Below are positions 1-6,679 of a stretch of DNA of 6,702 bases, piece after piece. The DNA is from Oscillospiraceae bacterium. Its GTDB lineage: Bacteria > Bacillota > Clostridia > Oscillospirales > Ruminococcaceae. The position numbers were made by a program, and so were the translations under genes. The notes under the pieces are model-generated. The model saw only the letters and a list, made by a program, of their open reading frames with translations. It was not told the DNA's origin and ran no database searches. Position 1 is the first letter of the stretch. The number at the start of each line of letters is the position of its first letter. The stretch covers positions 1 to 6,702 of the forward strand of contig SFFD01000052.1 of NCBI GenBank assembly GCA_004556975.1, in the 5' to 3' direction.

Positions 1-24
1 AATAATTATGGTCTGGTTTTTCAT
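1..24 (-). CDS. 5' end of a leftward gene (first 8 codons; cut by window edge)
   Basis: Only the start of this gene is in the window. On the minus strand an ATG at 24-22 follows a strong SD (GGAGG at 30-34, spacer of 5 nt) and reads MKNQTIII up to the edge without a stop. Upstream, at the right distance, lies an exact consensus sigma-A promoter (69-97). Promoter, SD and start codon together make a real gene likely. Eight residues are too few to name the product: the Lys followed by a hydrophobic run would fit a first beta strand or the start of a signal/membrane segment, but neither can be shown. Confidence 0.6.
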
Positions 25-29
25 TTCTT

Positions 30-34
30 CCTCC
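30..34 (-). promoter_or_regulatory. Shine-Dalgarno site of the left-edge gene
   Basis: The minus strand reads GGAGG followed by AAGAA and ATG. This is a full anti-16S match with a 5-nt spacer, and it is the main reason for choosing the ATG at 24-22 as the start of the truncated gene. A short TGCG/CGCA pairing around a T-rich loop lies just upstream and could form a weak leader hairpin. Confidence 0.6.
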
Positions 35-68
35 GCTGCGCTAAAAAACGCAATATTATTACATAATA

Positions 69-97
69 ATTATAGCTTTACACATATGCGCTGTCAA
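69..97 (-). promoter_or_regulatory. Consensus sigma-A promoter driving the left-edge gene
   Basis: On the minus strand the -35 box is TTGACA (97-92) and the -10 box is TATAAT (74-69), separated by exactly 17 bp. Both hexamers match the housekeeping consensus 6/6. Predicted transcription starts near 62, giving a leader of roughly 38 nt before the ATG at 24. Unregulated promoters this good are uncommon, so a repressor may act here; see the alternating CTTTG/CAAAG motifs just upstream. Confidence 0.8.
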
Positions 98-103
98 GCA
101 GGG

Positions 104-146
104 CTTTGGCAGCTTTTTTATTTTGCAAAGTTGCTTTGTGCAAAGC
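104..146. repeat. Cluster of alternating CTTTG / CAAAG inverted motifs
   Basis: CTTTG occurs at 104-108 and 134-138, and its reverse complement CAAAG at 126-130 and 141-145. GCTTTG at 133-138 and CAAAGC at 141-146 form a near-perfect dyad. The cluster sits immediately upstream of the -35 box of the leftward consensus promoter. It could be an operator region or chance in AT-rich sequence; no known regulator site was recognised. Confidence 0.3.
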
Positions 147-217
147 TGCGAAATATAAGATATATAAGTGCCTTTTCAAAAAGCGGAAAACTTTAATAAA
201 TACAAAATTTGCGCAAC

Positions 218-250
218 AAAAATATCCCGCCGTTCCGGCGGGATATTTTT
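218..250. terminator. Strong, bidirectional intrinsic terminator
   Basis: A perfect 15-bp stem (218-232 with 236-250) has a GC-rich top (CCCGCCG/CGGCGGG), a 3-nt loop TTC and an A/T base, so a U-run is present in both directions. Reading leftward it is the first convincing terminator after the hydrolase gene, though it lies about 175 bp beyond the stop codon. Reading rightward it could end a short transcript from the left. It also separates the hydrolase from the left-edge gene. Confidence 0.85.
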
Positions 251-283
251 CATTAAAAAAGAAATAGAAAAGAGAAGGAAAAT

Positions 284-346
284 ATGAAAATGAAATCTAA
301 ATATGCAGTGACCGAAAATTATGGCGCGGCTATGGAAAAAATATAA
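284..346 (+). CDS. Possible 20-residue microprotein or gene remnant
   Basis: ATG at 284 is preceded by AGAAGGA with a spacer of about 4 nt and opens a 20-codon frame encoding MKMKSKYAVTENYGAAMEKI, ending in TAA at 344-346. It has no membrane segment, signal peptide or recognised motif. No clear plus-strand promoter lies between the terminator at 218-250 and this ORF. It is antisense to the probable 3' untranslated region of the hydrolase transcript. It may be a genuine small ORF, the remaining 5' end of a lost gene, or chance. The SD is the only positive evidence. Confidence 0.25.
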   Translation: MKMKSKYAVTENYGAAMEKI

Positions 347-425
347 ACAAACTATAAAAATGCAGCCCGTTTAGACATATTGTAAAATCCCAAACAGCAA
401 AACGAAAGGGCAATATCACCGCGCG

Positions 426-1352
426 TTATATTCTTTCTTCAAGCCAGTTCAGAATATATTTATAAACCTCGGCGTTTTCACGCTCGTTAAGAATTTCGTG
501 GCGCAGACCGTCATAAAGCTTTAAGGTCAAATCTTTTACGCCGGCTTTTTTGAAAGTATTATACGCCGCTGTGGCGCCCTTTGTGCCGCCCACCGGGTCA
601 TCCGCGCCGGAAATGAAGAGCACCGGCTTTGTAACGTCCATTTTGTTGACGTTTTCCTGTTTGCCCACAAAGCGGATTCCGCCCAGCATATCATAGAAAA
701 GGCCGACGGTGGCGTCCTCTCCGCAAAGGGGATCCGCAATATAGCGGTCGACGTTGTCGGGATTGGCGGAAAGCCAGTCAAAATCGGTGCGTTTCGGTTC
801 AAAGGGCTTGTTATAGCTTCCGAAAGCCAGATTGTTCACGGTTTTGCTTGTGGTGCCAAAGCCCTGCTTCTTTCCGATATGCTTTGCCACCATGCACCCT
901 GCGCCGGTGAGCAGCGCGCCCTGTTGACCGGTGCCCATAATGATTGCTCCGTCCACGTCGCCGGGGTAGCGGATAAGATAGGTGCGCACGATGAAGGAAC
1001 CCATGCTGTGACCCATAATGAAATAGGGAACATTCGGGAATTTCTCTTTGCCGAGGGCGCGCAGGCGCGCAATGTCGTCCACAACGTGGCGCCAGCCGTC
1101 GCTTTCGCCGAAGAAAATGCGCGGAGCGCCTTCCGCGACGGATTTTCCGTGACCGAGGTGGTCGCCGCCGATTACGGAAAAGCCGTGCTTTGTAAGGAAT
1201 TCGGCAAAAGGCGCGTAGCGCCCGACATATTCTGAAACGCCGTGAGAAATCTGTAAAACCGCCTTTATTTCACCCTCGGGAAGCCACTGTTCCACATGGA
1301 TTTGGGTTTTTCCGTCACTGGACGGGAAGTAAAATTCGCTGTGAGCCGACAT
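426..1352 (-). CDS. Alpha/beta hydrolase, monoacylglycerol lipase / lysophospholipase-like
   Basis: This 308-aa cytoplasmic-looking protein has no signal peptide or membrane segment and belongs to the Hydrolase_4 (serine aminopeptidase S33-like) branch of alpha/beta hydrolases, whose members cleave ester bonds in monoacylglycerols and lysolipids. Visible landmarks are the oxyanion-side motif with H37-G38 followed by E41 and R45-Y46 (HGxxEyxxRY type), the nucleophile elbow GHSMGS with Ser116, the acid motif GADDPV with Asp252 as likely acid, and His285 in RHEILNE. The triad is therefore complete and in family order, and the length is typical. The start is fixed by AAAGGAGA (1361-1368, minus strand) 8 nt upstream of ATG. 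It is divergent from glpK, suggesting it releases glycerol for phosphorylation. That role is inferred: family members vary in substrate, and another esterase activity is possible. Confidence 0.9.
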   Translation of the reverse strand: MSAHSEFYFPSSDGKTQIHVEQWLPEGEIKAVLQISHGVSEYVGRYAPFAEFLTKHGFSVIGGDHLGHGKSVAEGAPRIFFGESDGWRHVVDDIARLRALGKEKFPNVPYFIMGHSMGSFIVRTYLIRYPGDVDGAIIMGTGQQGALLTGAGCMVAKHIGKKQGFGTTSKTVNNLAFGSYNKPFEPKRTDFDWLSANPDNVDRYIADPLCGEDATVGLFYDMLGGIRFVGKQENVNKMDVTKPVLFISGADDPVGGTKGATAAYNTFKKAGVKDLTLKLYDGLRHEILNERENAEVYKYILNWLEERI

Positions 1353-1366
1353 TTTGTATTTCTCCT

Positions 1367-1386
1367 TTGCATACGGCTTGCAAACG
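1367..1386. repeat. Direct repeat overlapping the glpK -35 region
   Basis: TTGCATACG (1367-1375) and TTGCAAACG (1378-1386) match at 8 of 9 positions and are offset by 11 bp, about one helical turn. The second copy contains the glpK -35 hexamer, and the first abuts the hydrolase SD. TGCAAACG also matches the left half of a CcpA cre consensus (TGNAANCG), but the right half is poor. A protein-binding site for glycerol or carbon control is possible but unproven. Confidence 0.35.
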
Positions 1387-1406
1387 CCGCTTTATATTGG
1401 TATACT
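1378..1406 (+). promoter_or_regulatory. glpK promoter (sigma-A, extended -10)
   Basis: TTGCAA (1378-1383, 4/6 to consensus) and TATACT (1401-1406, 5/6) are separated by 17 bp, with a TG at 1398-1399 giving an extended -10. Transcription should start near 1413, leaving a leader of about 73 nt before the TTG start. The leader contains a 4-bp GGGG/CCCC hairpin (1416-1428) but no U-run, so a GlpP-type antiterminated leader is not seen. Confidence 0.7.
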
Positions 1407-1442
1407 TTTAATAAAGGGGAGGAGCCCCATTCGTATAAAAAC

Positions 1443-1471
1443 ATTATACCACATATTTGTGATAAAAGACA
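1443..1471 (-). promoter_or_regulatory. Hydrolase promoter (minus strand, perfect extended -10)
   Basis: On the minus strand TATAAT (1448-1443) is a perfect -10 preceded by TGG, an extended -10. The matching -35 position (1471-1466, TGTCTT) is poor, so activity may rely on the extended -10 or an activator. Transcription should begin near 1436. Because this is to the right of the glpK start near 1413, the two divergent transcripts overlap in antisense for about 20 nt. The -10 also lies inside the dyad GTATAA-AAACA-TTATAC (1433-1449). Confidence 0.6.
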
Positions 1472-1488
1472 GGGGGAGAGCAGCTTTG
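1471..1488 (+). promoter_or_regulatory. glpK: glpK ribosome binding site and TTG start
   Basis: AGGGGGAG (1471-1478) lies 7 nt before TTG at 1486-1488. Translation from this TTG gives MSEFVLALDQGTTSS, which aligns with the N-terminus of other glycerol kinases. The in-frame ATG at 1354 overlaps the divergent gene's start and would place both promoters inside coding sequence, so it is rejected. Confidence 0.85.
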
Positions 1489-2982
1489 AGCGAATTTGTG
1501 CTTGCGCTGGATCAGGGAACCACCAGTTCACGCGCCATAGTTTTTAACAAAGCGGGAGAAATCGTTTCCGTCGGGCAATATCCTTATGAGCAGATATATC
1601 CCCAGCCGGGCTGGGTTGAGCACGACCCGGAGGCGATTTGGGAAACGGAGCGCCACGCGGCGGCAACCGCCGTCGCCGAGGCGGGGGTGCCCATCGCGGC
1701 AATCGGCATAACCAACCAAAGAGAAACGACCATCGTTTGGGAAAAATCCACCGGACGGCCTATTTATAACGCCATTGTGTGGCAGTGCCGCCGCACTGCG
1801 GAAATATGCGATTCCATCGCAAGCGACGAAGTATGCGAAGCCATTACCCTTAAAACCGGGCTGAAGCTTGACGCATATTTTTCCGGCACGAAAATCAAAT
1901 GGATTCTTGACAACGTGCCCGGCGCGCGGGAGCGCGCAGAGCGCGGCGAGCTGCTTTTCGGAACGGTGGAAACCTGGCTTATCTGGAAGCTGACTGCGGG
2001 CAGGGTGCATGTTACCGACGTTTCAAATGCTTCCCGCACGATGCTTTTCAATATTCATACCATGGACTGGGATAAAGAGCTTTGCGAATTGCTTGGCGTG
2101 CCCATGTGCATGCTGCCGAAACCGGTGGAAAATTCCGCCCTTTACGGATATGTCGCCGAGGGCATAGAGGGGCTTGAAAGCCTTGCGGGAGTGCCTATCT
2201 GCGGCGCGGCGGGCGACCAGCAGGCGGCGCTTTTCGGTCAGGGCTGCTTTGAACCCGGCGACGCGAAGAACACCTATGGCACGGGCTGCTTTACTCTTAT
2301 GAATGTGGGCGGTTTTCCGGCGCGTTCATCTTCAGGTCTTGTTACCACGGTTGCGTGGAGCATCGGCGGAAAGACTACATATGCGCTGGAAGGCAGCGTT
2401 TTTAACGGCGGAAGCACAATTCAGTGGCTGCGCGATGGTCTTGGCATAATTTCCGCCGCGCCGGAGGTAAACCCCCTTGCGGAATCCGTGCCGGATTCCG
2501 GCGGGGTTGTGCTTATTCCTGCGTTCACGGGTCTTGGCGCGCCCCACTGGGATATGTACGCCAGGGGCACGGTTTTGGGAATAACCCGTGGCACAACAAA
2601 GGCGCATATTGCGCGCGCCGCCCTGGAGGGCATAGCCTTTCAGGTTACGGATATGATGCGCGCCATGAAAAAAGACGCCGGATGTAAGATTTCGGTTCTT
2701 CATGTGGACGGCGGCGCATCCGTAAGCAACATTATGATGCAGATTCAGTCCGACCTTTTAAGGATTCCCGTGGAGCGCCCGCAGGTTGTTGAGACGACGG
2801 CCTTCGGCGCGGCGGCTCTTGCCGGACTTTATGCCGGGGTGTGGAAGGACCTTTCTGAAATTGCCGCCGCAAGAAAAAGCGAGCGCGTGTTCACTCCCCA
2901 AAGACCGGAAGAGGAATGTGAGAAGGAATATGAGCGCTGGCTTCGCGCCGTTGAAAGAGCAAAAGACTGGGCGGAAAAATAA
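1486..2982 (+). CDS. glpK: Glycerol kinase
   Basis: GlpK transfers phosphate from ATP to glycerol, giving sn-glycerol 3-phosphate for glycolysis or lipid synthesis, and traps glycerol in the cytoplasm. From the TTG start the protein is 498 aa, close to E. coli GlpK (502 aa). It has the FGGY kinase fold: N-terminal DQGTTSSR (9-16), NQRETT with the glycerol-binding R79-E80, FGGY signature 1 at 131-143 including Y131, catalytic Asp244 in AGDQQAALFGQ, NTYGTGCF (262-269), FGGY signature 2 at 361-381, and the nucleotide-side VDGG motif (407-410). There is no histidine between H191 and H354, so the HPr-phosphorylated His (YHFYG-type loop) of many Firmicute GlpKs is missing. No glpF or glpD neighbour is present; the gene appears monocistronic, with its own promoter and terminator, and is divergent from a lipase-like hydrolase. 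Confidence 0.97.
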   Translation: MSEFVLALDQGTTSSRAIVFNKAGEIVSVGQYPYEQIYPQPGWVEHDPEAIWETERHAAATAVAEAGVPIAAIGITNQRETTIVWEKSTGRPIYNAIVWQCRRTAEICDSIASDEVCEAITLKTGLKLDAYFSGTKIKWILDNVPGARERAERGELLFGTVETWLIWKLTAGRVHVTDVSNASRTMLFNIHTMDWDKELCELLGVPMCMLPKPVENSALYGYVAEGIEGLESLAGVPICGAAGDQQAALFGQGCFEPGDAKNTYGTGCFTLMNVGGFPARSSSGLVTTVAWSIGGKTTYALEGSVFNGGSTIQWLRDGLGIISAAPEVNPLAESVPDSGGVVLIPAFTGLGAPHWDMYARGTVLGITRGTTKAHIARAALEGIAFQVTDMMRAMKKDAGCKISVLHVDGGASVSNIMMQIQSDLLRIPVERPQVVETTAFGAAALAGLYAGVWKDLSEIAAARKSERVFTPQRPEEECEKEYERWLRAVERAKDWAEK

Positions 2983-2988
2983 AACAAC

Positions 2989-3018
2989 AAAGGTGTCTAT
3001 TTATAGGCACCTTTTTTT
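2989..3018 (+). terminator. Intrinsic terminator of glpK
   Basis: It begins 7 bp after the glpK stop. The stem AGGTGTCTA/TAGGCACCT (2991-2999 with 3004-3012, one G-U pair, extendable by two A-T pairs from 2989) has a 4-nt TTTA loop and is followed by an uninterrupted run of seven T (3012-3018). It ends glpK and protects the convergent acetyltransferase gene from readthrough. Confidence 0.92.
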
Positions 3019-3051
3019 GAGCACAAAAGCACATTGGGAACGTGCAAAATT

Positions 3052-3084
3052 AAAAAGCCCCGTGCTCATTTGAGCACGGGGCTT
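3052..3084 (-). terminator. Intrinsic terminator of the acetyltransferase gene
   Basis: On the minus strand this begins 10 bp after the stop codon. A perfect 13-bp stem (3055-3067 with 3072-3084; core GCCCCGTGCTC) closes a 4-nt loop and is followed by TTTTT (3056-3052) and further T-rich sequence. It faces the glpK terminator, so the convergent genes have separate terminators 33 bp apart. Confidence 0.92.
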
Positions 3085-3094
3085 CCTCATAATA

Positions 3095-4306
3095 TTAAAT
3101 ATAATCCGAAACATAGGGAATGCTGTGGAAAAGAATATCATCAAGGGTTTCGGCGGCCCTGCGGGTGCAGTCTATGCGGTCCATTTCATAAAGCTTTTCT
3201 GCGGTTTTATAGCCCATGAGCATGGTGGTAAGAGTGCCGATGCTCATTTTCATCGTAAAATCCGGAGAAGCGCTTGTCATTTCGCATTTGCCGTCGGCAA
3301 AGCGAACGGTAAAGCGGCCGTTGTTCCAAGGAAGAAGCCCGTCGTCAATATCAAAACGAAAAACCGCCGGCGCCTCGTTCGGCTCGCAGCTGTATTGTTC
3401 AAAGAAAAGCGGAATATCGACTATTCTGCCCATGACATAGGGGCGTATGGTTTCCTTTATGTCGCTGTCGTCAAGCTCAAAGGCAATGGGTTCGCTGTAG
3501 TAGTTGTTTCCGCGTACCTCGTCAATCATGGAATCGTGGGCATATATATATTCCCAAAGGCCAAGCTGTGCTTCACGGTTCAAAAAAATCATTTCTTTTA
3601 TGTGCATAACGTCGGAGCTTATCAGATATACCATATAGCCATAGGGCACGCCCTTTGCGGAGTAGTAAATGGCAACGTTTGTGTCATCCTCATCCCAGCG
3701 CCAATATTCCTCCCAGGCAAGGTTGTTGCGGAAAAGACAGCCGTGGGTTCGCCTTGCAAATTTTGTATGAAGCTCTTTAAACTGTTTATCGTCCCAGTCC
3801 ACCCTGCGGACATAGCCGGGCTCTTTTATTTTTCGCGGAATTTGGGTGTCTTTGACGGTATAGGTCATTTTGTTTGAAATAATTTCCCACCCAAGCTTTC
3901 TGTAAAGAGGAATGGAATAGGGATAAAGCAGGGCAAAGGAACGCTTTGCATCCTTCATTCGGGTAAGGCTTTGAACCATAAGGCGTTTCATAATTCCGCG
4001 TCCGGTATATTCCGGATAGGTGCAGACGCTGGTGACAAAGCCCACGGCGTACTTTGCGCCATAGATGTTCATATCAAGGGGATATGATGCGAACTGTGCC
4101 ACAAGGTCGTCGCCGGAAAAGCAGCCGAGAACATCCGCACGTTCAATTACCGGGAATTTTGACTGTTTGATTTCATCGTCCTTCCAACCGGTTTCGGAAA
4201 GCTCCTGCTCCGTTACCTGAAAGGAATAGCGAAGCAGGGCGTTATACTGCTCGACATCCGCTGTCACAAGAGGGCGAATTACCAGATTATCATCTTTTTT
4301 ATTCAT
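3095..4306 (-). CDS. Eis-like GNAT N-acetyltransferase with SCP2-like C-terminal domain
   Basis: This 403-aa protein has the length and layout of the Eis family: an N-terminal GNAT domain (about 8-150), a second atypical GNAT-like region (about 165-290) and a C-terminal SCP2-like domain (about 300-403). The acetyl-CoA loop is visible as PEYTGRGIMKRL (98-109), after the strand VTSVCTYP. Y135 in IPLYRKLGW corresponds to the Tyr used as general acid in Mycobacterium Eis. The chain ends SDYI-COOH, fitting the family's use of the C-terminal carboxylate as catalytic base. Known Eis enzymes acetylate aminoglycosides and other amines; the native substrate here cannot be told, and resistance should not be assumed. 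ATG is preceded by AGAGG with a 6-nt spacer. The gene starts 71 bp after glnN on the same strand without a clear promoter, so it may be co-transcribed. Confidence 0.9.
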   Translation of the reverse strand: MNKKDDNLVIRPLVTADVEQYNALLRYSFQVTEQELSETGWKDDEIKQSKFPVIERADVLGCFSGDDLVAQFASYPLDMNIYGAKYAVGFVTSVCTYPEYTGRGIMKRLMVQSLTRMKDAKRSFALLYPYSIPLYRKLGWEIISNKMTYTVKDTQIPRKIKEPGYVRRVDWDDKQFKELHTKFARRTHGCLFRNNLAWEEYWRWDEDDTNVAIYYSAKGVPYGYMVYLISSDVMHIKEMIFLNREAQLGLWEYIYAHDSMIDEVRGNNYYSEPIAFELDDSDIKETIRPYVMGRIVDIPLFFEQYSCEPNEAPAVFRFDIDDGLLPWNNGRFTVRFADGKCEMTSASPDFTMKMSIGTLTTMLMGYKTAEKLYEMDRIDCTRRAAETLDDILFHSIPYVSDYI

Positions 4307-4342
4307 AATTTACCTCTTTTTATCTTTTAAGGGCATTTTTAC

Positions 4343-4367
4343 GCCGGAGCGGGATTCCCGCTCCGGC
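4343..4367. terminator. Perfect 11-bp hairpin between glnN and the acetyltransferase gene
   Basis: GCCGGAGCGGG (4343-4353) pairs perfectly with CCCGCTCCGGC (4357-4367) around a 3-nt loop, starting 10 bp past the glnN stop. In the transcribed (minus) direction it is followed by GTAAAAATG, with no U-run. The nearest T-run (TTTTT at 4372-4376) follows it on the plus strand. It could be a weak or Rho-assisted terminator, a processing or 3'-end stabilising hairpin that lets some transcription reach the acetyltransferase gene, or a plus-strand terminator. Its structure is certain; its role is not. Confidence 0.6.
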
Positions 4368-4377
4368 AGAATTTTTG

Positions 4378-6468
<2,091 letters not shown>

Positions 6469-6501
6469 ACAATAACACCTCTTTCTTATAAAATATATCT
6501 T

Positions 6502-6530
6502 ATAGTAACATCAGCGGACTGACCTGTCAA
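6502..6530 (-). promoter_or_regulatory. glnN promoter (perfect -35, extended -10)
   Basis: On the minus strand TTGACA (6530-6525) is a perfect -35; 17 bp later comes TACTAT (6507-6502, 4/6), with TG two bases upstream as an extended -10. Transcription should start near 6495, giving a leader of about 27 nt with no room for a riboswitch. The spacer contains a short TCAG-CGGA-CTGA dyad (6511-6522). A perfect -35 with a poor -10 would suit an activated promoter. Confidence 0.65.
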
Positions 6531-6551
6531 GGAACGAAATGAATTTTTATG

Positions 6552-6569
6552 CAAAATAACGGTATTTTG
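6552..6569. promoter_or_regulatory. 18-bp palindrome upstream of the glnN promoter
   Basis: CAAAATA (6552-6558) and TATTTTG (6563-6569) are perfect inverted arms around ACGG. The centre is about 65 bp upstream of the predicted glnN start, a usual place for an activator dimer. It resembles neither the GlnR box nor another nitrogen-control site I recognise. As an RNA hairpin it would be weak, so a DNA-binding site is the better guess. Confidence 0.4.
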
Positions 6570-6589
6570 AATGTAAGAAAGCGCAAAAC

Positions 6590-6617
6590 AAAAAAAGCGC
6601 AGCCAGGGTAGCAGCGC
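6590..6617 (-). terminator. Leftward intrinsic terminator upstream of glnN
   Basis: On the minus strand GCGCTGCTA (6617-6609) pairs with TGGCTGCGC (6605-6597), with one T-T mismatch and one G-U pair, around a CCC loop, followed directly by seven T (6596-6590). It should end a transcript entering from beyond the right edge, or the short RNA segment carrying the hairpin at 6643-6672, and so insulate glnN from upstream transcription. Confidence 0.75.
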
Positions 6618-6642
6618 ATAAGACAGGTTTATAGCTTTAGAG

Positions 6643-6679
6643 AGAACAGCGTGGCGGAAGTCACGCTGTTCTGCTTTTT
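6643..6679. terminator. 11-bp hairpin at the right edge, with a plus-strand T-run
   Basis: AGAACAGCGTG (6643-6653) pairs perfectly with CACGCTGTTCT (6662-6672) around an 8-nt loop. On the plus strand it is followed by GCTTTTT (6673-6679), the form of a weak intrinsic terminator, but no plus-strand gene leads into it. On the minus strand it lies 25 nt upstream of the terminator at 6590-6617 and could be the structured 3' part of a leader, UTR or small RNA whose start is outside the window. Confidence 0.5.

Larger units (their letters stand above)
147..425. other. AT-rich intergenic stretch between the left-edge gene and the hydrolase
   Basis: No full-size gene is convincing here. The stretch holds the hairpin terminator at 218-250 and the doubtful 20-codon ORF at 284-346. 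A weak plus-strand promoter-like pair (TTGCTT at 131-136, TATAAG at 154-159, 17-bp spacer) would give a transcript of about 85 nt ending at the hairpin. Between 347 and 425 there is only a weak ATATTG/CAATAT inverted repeat (378-383 and 411-416), with nothing clearly functional. Confidence 0.5.

Noticed and set aside
8..196. 62-codon open frame on the plus strand at the left edge
   Set aside because: It has no SD, its codon use is poor and AT-rich, and it runs across the consensus leftward promoter and the SD of the left-edge gene. No recognisable protein motif is present.
1354..1485. N-terminal extension of glycerol kinase from the ATG at 1354
   Set aside because: The extension would cover both divergent promoters and has no SD. 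Family alignment starts at the TTG at 1486, which has an SD 7 nt upstream.
1407..1485. GlpP-type antiterminated leader or riboswitch before glpK
   Set aside because: The leader is only about 73 nt, and its one small hairpin (GGGG/CCCC, 1416-1428) is not followed by a U-run.
3125..3877. 250-codon open frame on the plus strand
   Set aside because: It is antisense to the Eis-like gene, with no SD or promoter and no family motif.
6485..6510. GlnR-type box (TGTNA-N7-TNACA) near the glnN -10
   Set aside because: TGTTA is present on the minus strand, but the second half seven bases later reads ATATA rather than TNACA, so only one half-site exists.
6590..6672. ANTAR-type dual-hexaloop leader upstream of glnN
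   Set aside because: The distal hairpin has an 8-nt loop (ACTTCCGC) without the required A1/G4 hexaloop pattern, and the terminator hairpin has a CCC loop. The glnN promoter also lies downstream of both.
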